63,564 nucleotides of DNA from Nostocaceae cyanobacterium (lineage in GTDB: Bacteria; Cyanobacteriota; Cyanobacteriia; Cyanobacteriales; Nostocaceae), in assembly GCA_030065825.1 (NCBI GenBank), contig JASJCY010000025.1, forward strand, positions 1-63,564. Direction: 5' to 3'. A program made the position numbers and the translations under genes. Below are positions 15,892-24,274 of the stretch, one piece after another (the stretch's first letter is position 1; the number at the start of each line of letters is the position of its first letter). The notes beneath the pieces were generated by a model. That model ran no database searches. It saw nothing but the letters and a program-made list of their open reading frames with translations, and had not been told where the DNA came from.

Positions 15892-16551
15892 ATGGCGGAA
15901 ATATCTGCAAAACTCGTCCAAGAACTACGCCAAAAAACTGGTGCTGGCATGATGGACTGCAAAAAGGCACTCAAAGAAAATGATGGCGATATGGTGAAAG
16001 CCGAAGAATGGCTGCGGAAGAAGGGTATTGCCAAAGCTGGTAAAAAAGCAGACCGGGTAGCGGCAGAAGGACTCGTAGGCAGCTATATTCACACTGGCGG
16101 TAGAGTTGGTGTATTAGTAGAAGTTAACTGTGAAACAGACTTCGTAGGTCGTCGGGAAGAGTTTCAAACCCTAGTGCGGAACATCGCCATGCAAATTGCG
16201 GCTTGTCCTAACGTCGAATACGTCAAAGTAGCAGACATCCCAGCGGAGATCGTTGAAAAGGAAAAATCGATTGAAATGGGACGGGATGATATATCAAATA
16301 AACCCGATAATGTCAAAGAAAAAATTGTTCAGGGACGGATTGATAAACGTCTCAAAGAATTATCTTTGGTAGATCAGCCTTATATCCGGGATCAAAGCAT
16401 TACGGTGGAAGAGTTGGTCAAACAAGCAGTCGTTCAATTGGGTGAAAATATCCAAATCCGTCGCTTTGTCCGCTTTATTTTAGGGGAAGGCATTGAAAAG
16501 CAAGAAACCAATTTTGCAGACGAAGTGGCTGCCCAAACAGGTGGTAAATAA
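15892..16551 (+). CDS. tsf: Elongation factor Ts
   Basis: EF-Ts catalyses GDP release from EF-Tu in the cytoplasm. The 219-aa protein has the N-terminal UBA-like domain with [16 protein letters not shown], the core motif [10 protein letters not shown] near residue 80, and the C-terminal [21 protein letters not shown]. It is the short cyanobacterial form, with a single C-terminal dimerisation subdomain. A hairpin terminator follows at 16642-16674. AGGAAAAAAGGCAAC before the ATG offers a weak ribosome binding site. Confidence 0.97.
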   Translation: MAEISAKLVQELRQKTGAGMMDCKKALKENDGDMVKAEEWLRKKGIAKAGKKADRVAAEGLVGSYIHTGGRVGVLVEVNCETDFVGRREEFQTLVRNIAMQIAACPNVEYVKVADIPAEIVEKEKSIEMGRDDISNKPDNVKEKIVQGRIDKRLKELSLVDQPYIRDQSITVEELVKQAVVQLGENIQIRRFVRFILGEGIEKQETNFADEVAAQTGGK

Positions 16552-16641
16552 TAATTTAGTTACTAGTTATTGGTTATTAGCTTTTAGTTATTAGTTATGA
16601 ATTTTAATAACTGCTATCTAATCACTAGTAACTGTTTCCTA

Positions 16642-16674
16642 AACAGGTCAAGCAATTATAGCTGACCTGTTTTT
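16642..16674 (+). terminator. Intrinsic terminator downstream of tsf
   Basis: AACAGGTCA (16642-16650) pairs with TGACCTGTT (16663-16671), extended by AGC/GCT inside, and is followed by TTTTTCG. The loop is AATTATA. It is about 90 nt after the tsf stop and closes the rpsB-tsf unit. Confidence 0.8.
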
Positions 16675-16737
16675 CGTTCACTATTATTGAAGAACAAATG
16701 GGGGAAGAACAAATGGGGAATGAAGAATGGGTAGCTT

Positions 16738-16839
16738 ATACCAAATCAAAAAATTTTTGCTACAGATCCAATTGTAAGGGTGCGGTTTCTGCACCCCTAC
16801 GAATCAATTATGTGTCCCATTCTTTTTGTCAATTGGTAT
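16738..16839. mobile_element. ATACCAAAT-type MITE-like repeat
   Basis: The element starts ATACCAAATCAAAAAATTTT and ends CAATTGGTAT. Its ends are inverted repeats and it contains TACAGATCCAATTG and GGGTGCGGTTTCTGC, as in the copies near 12473 and 59896. The remaining sequence of the tsf-17224 gap is a degenerate multi-hairpin repeat (about 16870-16940) and two GTTCCCC heptamer runs (16945-16972 and 17127-17153). Confidence 0.75.
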
Positions 16840-16871
16840 TACTAACAACTTGCACTTCCAAAAAGGATAAC

Positions 16872-16940
16872 CATGAGGCTGAGCCTCATTCCCTTAGTTA
16901 CCAGGCTGAGCCTGGTAACTAGAGCTGAGGCTGGTAACTA
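16872..16940. repeat. Degenerate multi-hairpin repeat remnant
   Basis: ATGAGGCTGAGCCTCAT and two GTTACCAGGCTGAGCCTGGTAAC-like palindromes lie in a row, with the base order of the terminal arm of the 109-bp multi-hairpin repeat. The rest of that element is missing. Confidence 0.6.
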
Positions 16941-17223
16941 GAACAGTTCCCCGTTCCCCGTTCCCCGTTCCCCTGGTTGACTGACAAAAGTCTTGGAAGT
17001 ATTGAAATTTCGTAGCCCCTCCACCCAACGCAATCGGTTGCGGTTGTTGGGTTACTCTGCTCAAAGCCGCTGTTGCGTCTACATGCTACCCCTCCGGGGA
17101 AGCAAGCTACAACCCAACCTACATCTGTTCCCCGTTCCCCGTTCCCCGTTCCCTAGTCTCAACAGTCAATGTTAGTTTTGTTTGACTACTTAGATTTAGA
17201 ATAATTGATAAAAGATAGAAAAT

Positions 17224-18204
17224 ATGGCGAGAGCAATTGATCTAATTGAGAGGGATATTGCAGCGCTGCAAGAGGTGTTTGCAGATATCTCACAAGAACT
17301 TCACGCTGCTTATACCAGTTATCTTACTAACTTGGGACAAGGGATGCAGCGACAGTTAGTTGTAGCTGTTTATCACCTGTGTACCCAAGCTTATCCCGAA
17401 AATTTCCTGAGATTATCCTTAAATCAGCGACAAAAATTACAACAATCGATGCGTATGTTGGGTCAAAAAGCGGCTGAGAGATTGCAATCTCTAGCTAGCA
17501 CTGACCAAAAAGAGCAAAAGTTACAGGAACTTCTGGAACAAAGAGAACAACAAAGTCCTACTCCACAAGATGTTTCAGAAGAATTAGAAGAATTAGATGA
17601 TTTAGATGATTTTGATGATTTAGATGATTTAGATGAATTATCGAATGAATTATTTAATGATACAGACACAGATGAAAATGACAAGGAGGAAGCTGAAAAT
17701 ATCGCCCTATATTTAACTGCTCAAATTGCCATGACTGGTTCTAGCGATCCCTTTGCGAACCCCATAGAACTAGCAAAGTGGCAACATTTCCTGGAAAATG
17801 GAATACAGCATACCTTAAGAAAAGCATCTCGTGAGGCTAATGTGTTTTTGCAGAAAGCTGGGATATTAGCCCAAAATATACCAGAAGCGATTTTAGAAGC
17901 TGCTGTAGCCGTATCAGAAACTTCTGGTGAGGCAATGCCCGGACCCCCCAATATTTTAAACTTAGTAGTTGAAGTTGAAAATGAGGAACAGTCCAAAAAT
18001 TCTGGTTTGACGCAAATCATGGCTATTAATTTAAGATTAGCGGAAATTGAATTTGCAGATGTAACGGTGGGTTCTGGACGTAAACAGATTCGTAATATTT
18101 TGGGTAAGTTACAAAAATTGGGACGAGAATATCAAGCTAAACTTCGGGAGTTAGCAATTGCCCAAGCAGAAGCCGCATGGCGTGCTAGTTGGTATGAACA
18201 ATAG
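17224..18204 (+). CDS. Conserved hypothetical protein with acidic linker
   Basis: I do not recognise a named family. The 326-aa protein is soluble and largely helical, with an N-terminal part (residues 1-110) rich in Gln and Leu and heptad-like spacing. An extremely acidic linker around residues 118-160 has repeated DLDD/DELSNEL units from GAT-rich DNA. A C-terminal helical part (about 165-326) ends in QAEAAWRASWYEQ. It precedes recG by 100 nt on the same strand. The acidic tract suggests a flexible tether or a binding surface for a basic partner; this is speculation. Codon use matches its neighbours. Confidence 0.8.
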   Translation: MARAIDLIERDIAALQEVFADISQELHAAYTSYLTNLGQGMQRQLVVAVYHLCTQAYPENFLRLSLNQRQKLQQSMRMLGQKAAERLQSLASTDQKEQKLQELLEQREQQSPTPQDVSEELEELDDLDDFDDLDDLDELSNELFNDTDTDENDKEEAENIALYLTAQIAMTGSSDPFANPIELAKWQHFLENGIQHTLRKASREANVFLQKAGILAQNIPEAILEAAVAVSETSGEAMPGPPNILNLVVEVENEEQSKNSGLTQIMAINLRLAEIEFADVTVGSGRKQIRNILGKLQKLGREYQAKLRELAIAQAEAAWRASWYEQ

Positions 18205-18210
18205 TATGTT

Positions 18211-18314
18211 GGTAATTGGTAATTGGTAATTGGTAATTGGTAAATGACCAATGACAAATCACAAATCACAAATCACAAATCACAAATGACCAATGACAAA
18301 TGACAAATGACAAA
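18211..18314. repeat. Heptamer repeats reaching the recG start codon
   Basis: GGTAATT units (18211-18243) are followed by AAATCAC, then ACAAATG units that continue into the recG initiation region. The annotated ATG lies inside the last unit. The heptamer gives ATG triplets in shifting frames. Confidence 0.8.
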
Positions 18315-20787
18315 TGACACTCCAGATTGGTTAAGATTGCAAAAAGCTTTGGCAATAGAAGCACAACAGGGTTTCACTGATTTGATGGGCAAACAATATC
18401 GCTTTAGTGAATTTTTGACTCTGACTTTCGGTAAATTCCCTAATTCTTTGCCAAGCCATGAACGTCGCCGTTGGCAAGAATTGGCGGCTGCTTATGCTAA
18501 CTATGCAAATTTGGGACTGGAAGATAGACAACATTTAGTAGCCCAAACTCGTAGATATCTTAATCAACTACAAAAAGAAGAAGAGGTGAGGAACACAGGA
18601 GGAGAGGAACAGCAACAGACACAGAAATACCCAATCCAAAATCCCACAACTCCCATTGTGGCAGAGGTAAGTCGCACATTAGCTCCTAATTTAAACCAAA
18701 AACTCAGCGATTTACCCGAAATTGGCTTTCGCAAAGCGGAAAAATTTGCCCGTCTTGGTTTAAATACTGTACGCGACCTGTTGTTTTATTATCCCCGCGA
18801 CCATATCGATTATGCCCGTCAAGTGAGTATCTGTGATTTGGTGGCGGGTGAAACGGTGACCATAGTGGCGACGGTGAAGCGCTGTAATTGTTATGTCAGT
18901 CCCCGCAACAAGAAATTAATGATATTTGAGATTTTGGCGCGGGATAAAACTGGTCAAATTAAAATCAGTCGCTTTTTTGCTGGTGCGCGGTTTACTAGTC
19001 GCGGTTGGCAAGAAAGTTTAAAGCGTCGCTATCCTGTTGGTACTGTGGTGGCGGCTTGCGGATTGGTAAAAGAAACTAAATATGGTCTGACTCTGGACAA
19101 TCCAGAATTGGAGGTTTTGGCAAATCCAGGAGATACCATTGACTCCCTCACTATTGGACGCATAGTGCCAATTTATGCCCTCACAGAGGGAGTTGTGGCA
19201 AATATGGTACGACAAGCGGTAATCACGGCTTTACCCGCTAAAATTCACCTTAAAGACCCCCTCCCTAGCGGTTTACGGGATAAGTATGGGTTGATGGAAT
19301 TAAAAGAGGCGATCGCTAATATCCATTTTCCCGCAGATAGCGCTACCCTACAAGTCGCCCGTCGTCGTCTTGTATTTGATGAATTTTTCTACCTGCAATT
19401 GGGTTTACTGCAACGTCAACAGCAAGCACGACAAATCCAAACTAGCGCTATTTTAGCTCCTACAGGCGAATTAATTGAAAAATTTCACGAAATTCTGCCC
19501 TTTAAATTAACTAACGCCCAACAACGAGTTATTAATGATATTATTACCGATTTGCAAAAACCCACACCCATGAATCGGTTAGTACAAGGGGATGTGGGTT
19601 CGGGAAAAACTGTAGTGGCAGTGGTGGCGATTCTAGCAGCAATTCAATCCGGTTATCAAGCAGCATTGATGGCTCCCACGGAAGTATTAGCGGAACAACA
19701 TTATCGCAAATTAGTTAGCTGGTTTAATCTCTTATATTTACCCGTAGAATTACTGACTGGTTCTACAAAAATCGTAAAACGGCGACAAATTCATTCCCAG
19801 TTAGAAACGGGGGAATTACCTCTATTGGTAGGAACTCATGCCTTAATTCAAGACCCGGTAAATTTCCAGCGTTTGGGTTTGGTGGTAATTGATGAACAAC
19901 ACCGTTTTGGGGTAGAACAACGGGCACGTTTGCAGCAAAAAGGAGAACAACCCCATGTATTAACTATGACGGCAACTCCCATTCCCCGCACCTTGGCGTT
20001 AACCATTCACGGCGATTTGGATGTGAGTCAAATTGATGAGTTACCACCGGGAAGACAAGCAATCCAAACTACGGTCTTATCGGGACAGCAACGTAACCAA
20101 GCCTACGAGTTAATCCGGCGGGAAATTGTCCAAGGTAGACAGGTATATGTAGTTTTACCCTTGGTGGAAGAATCGGAAAAATTGGATTTGCGTTCCGCTG
20201 TGGAGGAACATCAAAAGTTACAGGAAAGCATCTTTCCAGAGTTTCAGGTGGGACTGTTACACGGTCGCATGAGTTCGGGGGAAAAGGAGGAAGCAATCAA
20301 TAAATTCCGAGACAGGGAAACTCAAATTCTCGTTTCTACCACCGTGGTGGAGGTTGGTGTAGATGTGCCCAATGCAACTGTAATGCTTATTGAACATGCG
20401 GAAAGATTTGGCTTGTCCCAACTACACCAATTACGGGGACGGGTAGGGAGAGGTGCGGCTAAATCCTACTGTTTGCTGATGAGTAGTTCTAGAAGTCCTG
20501 ACGCACAGCAACGGTTAAAGGTTTTGGAACAGTCCCAAGATGGCTTTTTTATCTCCGAGATGGATATGCGTTTTCGCGGTCCGGGACAGGTATTAGGAAC
20601 TCGACAGTCTGGTGTACCGGACTTTACTTTGGCGAGTTTAGTAGAAGATGAGGAAGTGTTAATATTAGCGCGACAAGCAGCGGAAAAGGTGATAGAAATT
20701 GATGCTACCTTGGAGCGTTGGTATTTGATGAAGCAAGAGTTGAAATATCGACATGAACGGTTAATGGGTGGAGCGATTTTGACGTAG
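18307..20787 (+). CDS. recG: ATP-dependent DNA helicase RecG
   Basis: RecG remodels stalled replication forks and Holliday junctions. This 826-aa protein has a cyanobacterial N-terminal extension (about residues 1-125), then the wedge/OB domain (LPEIGFRKAEKFARLG, YYPRDHIDY). The helicase core follows: LTNAQQRVI, Walker A GDVGSGKT, APTEVLAEQH, GTHALIQ, Walker B DEQHRFGVEQR, MTATPIPRT, LHGRMSSGEKE, TTVVEVGVDVPNA, and QLRGRVGRG. The C-terminal segment RFRGPGQVLGTRQSG is the RecG-specific TRG motif. The start at 18307 falls in a heptamer repeat and has no clear Shine-Dalgarno; the family-like MTNDTPDWLRLQKAL supports it. Confidence 0.97.
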   Translation: MTNDTPDWLRLQKALAIEAQQGFTDLMGKQYRFSEFLTLTFGKFPNSLPSHERRRWQELAAAYANYANLGLEDRQHLVAQTRRYLNQLQKEEEVRNTGGEEQQQTQKYPIQNPTTPIVAEVSRTLAPNLNQKLSDLPEIGFRKAEKFARLGLNTVRDLLFYYPRDHIDYARQVSICDLVAGETVTIVATVKRCNCYVSPRNKKLMIFEILARDKTGQIKISRFFAGARFTSRGWQESLKRRYPVGTVVAACGLVKETKYGLTLDNPELEVLANPGDTIDSLTIGRIVPIYALTEGVVANMVRQAVITALPAKIHLKDPLPSGLRDKYGLMELKEAIANIHFPADSATLQVARRRLVFDEFFYLQLGLLQRQQQARQIQTSAILAPTGELIEKFHEILPFKLTNAQQRVINDIITDLQKPTPMNRLVQGDVGSGKTVVAVVAILAAIQSGYQAALMAPTEVLAEQHYRKLVSWFNLLYLPVELLTGSTKIVKRRQIHSQLETGELPLLVGTHALIQDPVNFQRLGLVVIDEQHRFGVEQRARLQQKGEQPHVLTMTATPIPRTLALTIHGDLDVSQIDELPPGRQAIQTTVLSGQQRNQAYELIRREIVQGRQVYVVLPLVEESEKLDLRSAVEEHQKLQESIFPEFQVGLLHGRMSSGEKEEAINKFRDRETQILVSTTVVEVGVDVPNATVMLIEHAERFGLSQLHQLRGRVGRGAAKSYCLLMSSSRSPDAQQRLKVLEQSQDGFFISEMDMRFRGPGQVLGTRQSGVPDFTLASLVEDEEVLILARQAAEKVIEIDATLERWYLMKQELKYRHERLMGGAILT

Positions 20788-20881
20788 TTGATACTATTGC
20801 GGTCAGGAAATAGTTTTACCTCTCAAGAAACTATAGCGCCCTTAGTTTTCTCGTTTTCTCGTTACAAGGTTTTTCTCGTTT

Positions 20882-20990
20882 CTCGTTACAAGGTTATACC
20901 TTGTAATGCGTTTAGGGAGGCTCTGCCTCCCATTAAATCTGGAGGCAGAGCCTCCAACGGATGCGTTTCCAGGCTCAGCCTGGAAACGAG
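20882..20990 (+). repeat. Multi-hairpin dispersed repeat, copy A
   Basis: This 109-bp element is bounded by CTCGTT and AACGAG. It contains ACAAGGTTATACCTTGT (20888-20904), GGGAGGCTCTGCCTCCC (20915-20931), TGGAGGCAGAGCCTCCA (20940-20956) and TTTCCAGGCTCAGCCTGGAAA (20966-20986). The two middle arms are each palindromic and also complementary to each other. The 20 nt after the element (to 21010) are shared with copy B at 23050. It splits a degenerate first unit from the rest of array 1. Confidence 0.88.
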
Positions 20991-21028
20991 TTAATGCAAT
21001 AATTTCAGCTTAACAAGCGTGTGATTCA

Positions 21029-22066
21029 ACTATAGCGCTAGGGTAATCAGATGGTTTTACCCCCCAAGCAACTATAGCGCTAGAGAAATCAAATGGTTTT
21101 ACCCCCCAAAAAACTATAGCGCTAGAGAAATCAGATGGTTTTACCCCCCAAGCAACTATAGCGCTAGAGAAATCAAATGGTTTTACCTTGGGAAAAAACT
21201 ATAGCGCTAGGGTAATTAGATGGTTTTACCCCCCAAAAAACTATAGCGCTAGAGAAATCAGATGGTTTTACCCCCCAAGCAACTATAGCGCTAGAGAAAT
21301 CAAATGGTTTTACCCCCCAAAAAACTATAGCGCTAGAGTAATCGAATGGTTTTACCCCCCCAAAAAACTATAGCGCTAGAGAAATCAAATGGTTTTACCC
21401 CCCCAAAAAACTATAGCGCTAGAGAAATCAAATGGTTTTACCCCCCAAGCAACTATAGCGCTAGAGTAATCAGATGGTTTTACCCCCCAAGCAACTATAG
21501 CGCTAGAGTAATCAGATGGTTTTACCCCCCAAGCAACTATAGCGCTAGAGTAATCAAATGGTTTTACCCCCCAAGCAACTATAGCGCTAGAGAAATTAGA
21601 TGGTTTTACCCCCCAAGAAACTATAGCTCTAGAGTAATCAGATGGTTTTACCCCCCAAAAAACTATAGCGCTAAGGTAATTAAATGGTTTTACCCTGGGA
21701 AAAAACTATAGCGCTAGAGAAATTAAATGGTTTTACCTTGGGAAAAAACTATAGCGCTAGAGAAATCAAATGGTTTTACCCCCCAAGCAACTATAGCGCT
21801 AGAGTAATCGAATGGTTTTACCCCCCAAAAAACTATAGCGCTAGAGTAATCAGATGGTTTTACCCCCCAAGCAACTATAGCGCTAGAGTAATCGAATGGT
21901 TTTACCCCCCAAAAAACTATAGCGCTAGAGTAATCGAATGGTTTTACCTTGGGAAAAAACTATAGCGCTAAGGTAATCAGATGGTTTTACCCCCCAAGCA
22001 ACTATAGCGCTATAGTAATGGTTCCAATCCCCAAAAAACTATAGCGCTATAGTAATTGTTTTACCT
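21029..22066 (+). repeat. Tandem array 1: about 25 units of 42 bp
   Basis: Each unit has the core CTATAGCGCTAGAGAAATCA (or a GTAATC variant), then (A/G)ATGGTTTTAC, and CCCCCCAAAAAA or CCCCCCAAGCAA. Variants of the last block include CTTGGGAAAAAA. The core holds the palindrome TAGCGCTA. I counted 25 units by eye, plus one degenerate unit before the inserted hairpin repeat at 20882. Reverse-complemented, the unit gives TCTAGCGCTATAGTTTTTTG, identical to the core of array 2 at 54775. No gene association is evident: recG ends upstream and a secreted-protein gene ends downstream. Confidence 0.92.
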
Positions 22067-22182
22067 AGGACTTATGTAATAACGTGAAAAGTCAAGTTGA
22101 GTTTCGCTTTTCGTTTTGTGCTAGACATTTTGGGCAAACGATTGACAAAATTACACCCAAACTGCAAGCCTCATCTAAACTA

Positions 22183-22665
22183 TTAGTTTTGACGGAAGTA
22201 GTGAACGAATAGTTCTCCTGTGTTGTCACCATAGCCACCTGGTGCATCATTCATCTTAAAGTAACAAGTTTCACCTGGCAAAAGTTGAAGTTCGGGATTA
22301 TAACAAACATCAAAGTCTTGATGCCGGTTACAACTAGCAATCAGAGAAAATGGAGGATATTGTGGATCGACCATCTGATTCTGATGCTCCGTGTCGCCTG
22401 GAATTCCGCAAGCGTCAGTCACAGGTATAGCTGGTCCTCCTTGCCATGTACCATCTGTCAGGAAGACGTAATCTCCATAGTCGTTATAGTCTTGCGGGTT
22501 ACCCTCATAGGTAAACGGGGTACCTTGTGGGTCATAAGCCATTACATCAAACCATCCAATTTGATCGTTTCCTACAGCCAACGCTGGACTAGCCATGAAG
22601 TTGAGGGTCATGACCCAACCAACAAAAGCAATCAGGCAGATCCCTAAGATTCTGTTCAGTTTCAT
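22183..22665 (-). CDS. Secreted hypothetical protein, four or more cysteines
   Basis: This 160-aa protein starts with a classical signal peptide (MKLNRILGICLIAFVGWVMTL to about residue 30, cleavage after ASPALA). The mature part is acidic and aromatic, with Cys in DACGIPG, ASCNRHQ, DVCYNP and ETCYF, which suggests two disulfide bonds in the periplasm or outside the cell. It ends in GELFVHYFRQN. No known domain was recognised. A TTTCCTTTAGTT tract (AAAGGAAAA on the coding strand) lies just before the ATG as a possible ribosome binding site. It stands alone between array 1 and a second repeat element. Confidence 0.75.
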   Translation of the reverse strand: MKLNRILGICLIAFVGWVMTLNFMASPALAVGNDQIGWFDVMAYDPQGTPFTYEGNPQDYNDYGDYVFLTDGTWQGGPAIPVTDACGIPGDTEHQNQMVDPQYPPFSLIASCNRHQDFDVCYNPELQLLPGETCYFKMNDAPGGYGDNTGELFVHYFRQN

Positions 22666-23221
22666 TTAATTTTCCTTTAGTTGAGAGAATAATGTCTTAT
22701 TTGACACAAATGATTGTGCAATATTGACTATCATCTGTCAACTCATAGCTTTGCGGGAGAGGGAGTGCCTTTACCTCTGCAAACACTTAACCTCCAAGGA
22801 ATTCGCTATTTTTAGACTACTAAATAAATTATTCCTAAAGGTAGACCGCGTTTACCGTTATAAAATGAGATTAAATGCTCAAATTATGGTAATTTTCCAC
22901 GTTTTTATCAGGTGGTTAAGTCGATTATCTGTAAAGATGGCTTACTTCCTTTGGGGTGTTTAGATACAAACTATTTAAATATATAGTTTTATATTTTACA
23001 GCTTAAATTAAGTGTGAGCTTGCTGAATTGGTTAGGAGCATCCCAATTTCTCGTTACAAGGTTATACCTTGTAATGCGTTTAGGGAGGCTGTGCCTCCCA
23101 TTAAATCTGGAGGCACAGCCTCCAACGGATGCGTTTCCAGGCTGAGCCTGGAAACGAGTTAATGCAATAATTTCAGCTCTACAATTGCTGTAGCACCACA
23201 TTACACAGCCCTAAACGCTAA
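22666..23221. other. Intergenic region, no convincing gene
   Basis: About 380 nt of A/T-rich sequence without recognisable coding content, then copy B of the multi-hairpin repeat (23050-23158). A 79-codon frame in the first part has no family resemblance and poor codon character, so it is not called. Confidence 0.6.
23050..23158 (+). repeat. Multi-hairpin dispersed repeat, copy B
   Basis: The length (109 bp) and order of arms are as in copy A. The middle arms read GGGAGGCTGTGCCTCCC and TGGAGGCACAGCCTCCA: relative to copy A, one C-to-G change in the first arm is matched by a G-to-C change in the second. This compensatory pair supports pairing of the two arms with each other. The homology with copy A continues to 23178. 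Confidence 0.88.
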
Positions 23222-24019
23222 ATGAATACCCAAACACCCTCCCTATCTCCAGATATTTACTCGATTTTGAGTCAAACTCAACGCTTGCGAGTTAGCGATG
23301 GAAAGATTAAACCCGTTTTAGATGGTTGCTCGAACAGTTCACAGTTGCTCGTACTTATTTGGTCGCAGTTGGGAGATTTTGATAATTTAGAATACGCTTG
23401 GTGGCTGGTCAGAGAGAAAGAAAAGCTCAGATCAACAGGAATCACAATTCGTGCCATTGGAATTGGAAACCGCAATTCTGGGATCAAGTTTTGTGAATAT
23501 ACGGGATTTCCTGCTGAATGGCTGTTTGTGGATACAAAAGCTGAAATTCATGCTCTTTTAGGGCTTTATCGCGGTTTATCTATACAATTTCCCATGCTAT
23601 CAACGTCACAAAAAGCTTGGCTGAATTTAATGCTAATGTGTGCTGGGATTGGTAGTCCCGGAACTCTAAAGGAAGTTTTTCGGGGTTATAAAGGTGATAA
23701 AAAAGCACCGCAATTAATTGCTGATGAGGAAATTGTCAGGGGTACACCTTTACCACCAATAAAAGGTTCGTTTTTCAAAGCTGCTGGAGGAACAGGCTTT
23801 CAGCGTCCTTTTGAACTAGCAACCCTGCGCTTGCGAAATATGACTGAAGTTTTGAACAACTGGAATACTTATGTACCAGATTCATCTTATTTGACACAAC
23901 GGGGAGGAACTTTTCACTTTTGTTCTCAAGGAAAATTAATTTATGAACATCGCGATCGCGGTATTCTTGGTTTTGCCGAAAATATGAGCAATCCCTTATC
24001 TTTTATTTTGTATAAATAA
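23222..24019 (+). CDS. Peroxiredoxin-like (AhpC/TSA-related) family protein
   Basis: This 265-aa protein resembles the cyanobacterial 'peroxiredoxin-like' (PRXL2-type) family: a thioredoxin-fold N-terminal half (LLVLIWSQLGDFDNLEYAW, then GITIRAIGIGN and FPAEWLFVD) and a C-terminal half with GTGFQRPFELATLRLRNMTEV and GGTFHFCSQGKLIYEHRDRGILGFAE. The position after the first strand, where redox-active members carry a CxxC or single Cys, reads SQLGDFD, so the usual catalytic cysteine is absent. It may therefore be non-catalytic or use another residue. The start codon follows the repeat element directly, with no clear ribosome binding site. It is monocistronic. Confidence 0.75.
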   Translation: MNTQTPSLSPDIYSILSQTQRLRVSDGKIKPVLDGCSNSSQLLVLIWSQLGDFDNLEYAWWLVREKEKLRSTGITIRAIGIGNRNSGIKFCEYTGFPAEWLFVDTKAEIHALLGLYRGLSIQFPMLSTSQKAWLNLMLMCAGIGSPGTLKEVFRGYKGDKKAPQLIADEEIVRGTPLPPIKGSFFKAAGGTGFQRPFELATLRLRNMTEVLNNWNTYVPDSSYLTQRGGTFHFCSQGKLIYEHRDRGILGFAENMSNPLSFILYK

Positions 24020-24274
24020 ATTGGCATTGGTGAATCAAAATATGAATTTATAATTCACGGCTGTGTAGAGACGTAGCAATGCTACGTCTGGAACAAGGAT
24101 TGGGTATCTAATACAAAAATGTGTACAAATATAATTGATGACCAAATTCAGTAACGCCAATAAATTAAAGCAGAAAATGGTGGAAAATCGCTATATGTCC
24201 TTGCTTTCATTCTTTGATGATAAACAATTAGGAGAAGGTAAGCGTAGAAATGGAGCAAAAATATGCTCAAAAAG

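Larger units (their letters stand above)
20788..22182. other. Intergenic region dominated by array 1
   Basis: This 1.4-kb region contains one degenerate array unit (about 20807-20850), a multi-hairpin repeat (20882-20990) and then the 25-unit tandem array (21029-22066), followed by about 110 nt with no recognisable feature. Open frames running through the array exist only because the unit is 42 nt long; no ribosome binding site or family supports them. Confidence 0.8.

Noticed and set aside
16698-16922. 74-codon frame after tsf
   Set aside because: It runs through the ATACCAAAT element and a hairpin repeat remnant; no family resemblance.
21188-21965. Open frames through array 1 encoding a 14-residue repeat
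   Set aside because: The frame exists because the unit is 42 nt; there is no ribosome binding site, frame changes occur at single-base indels, and the same core in array 2 is not open.
21029-22066. Array 1 as a CRISPR array
   Set aside because: There are no unique spacers; the whole 42-bp unit is repeated, and no cas genes are present.
22724-22963. 79-codon frame upstream of the second hairpin repeat
   Set aside because: No ribosome binding site, no recognisable domain and A/T-driven composition.
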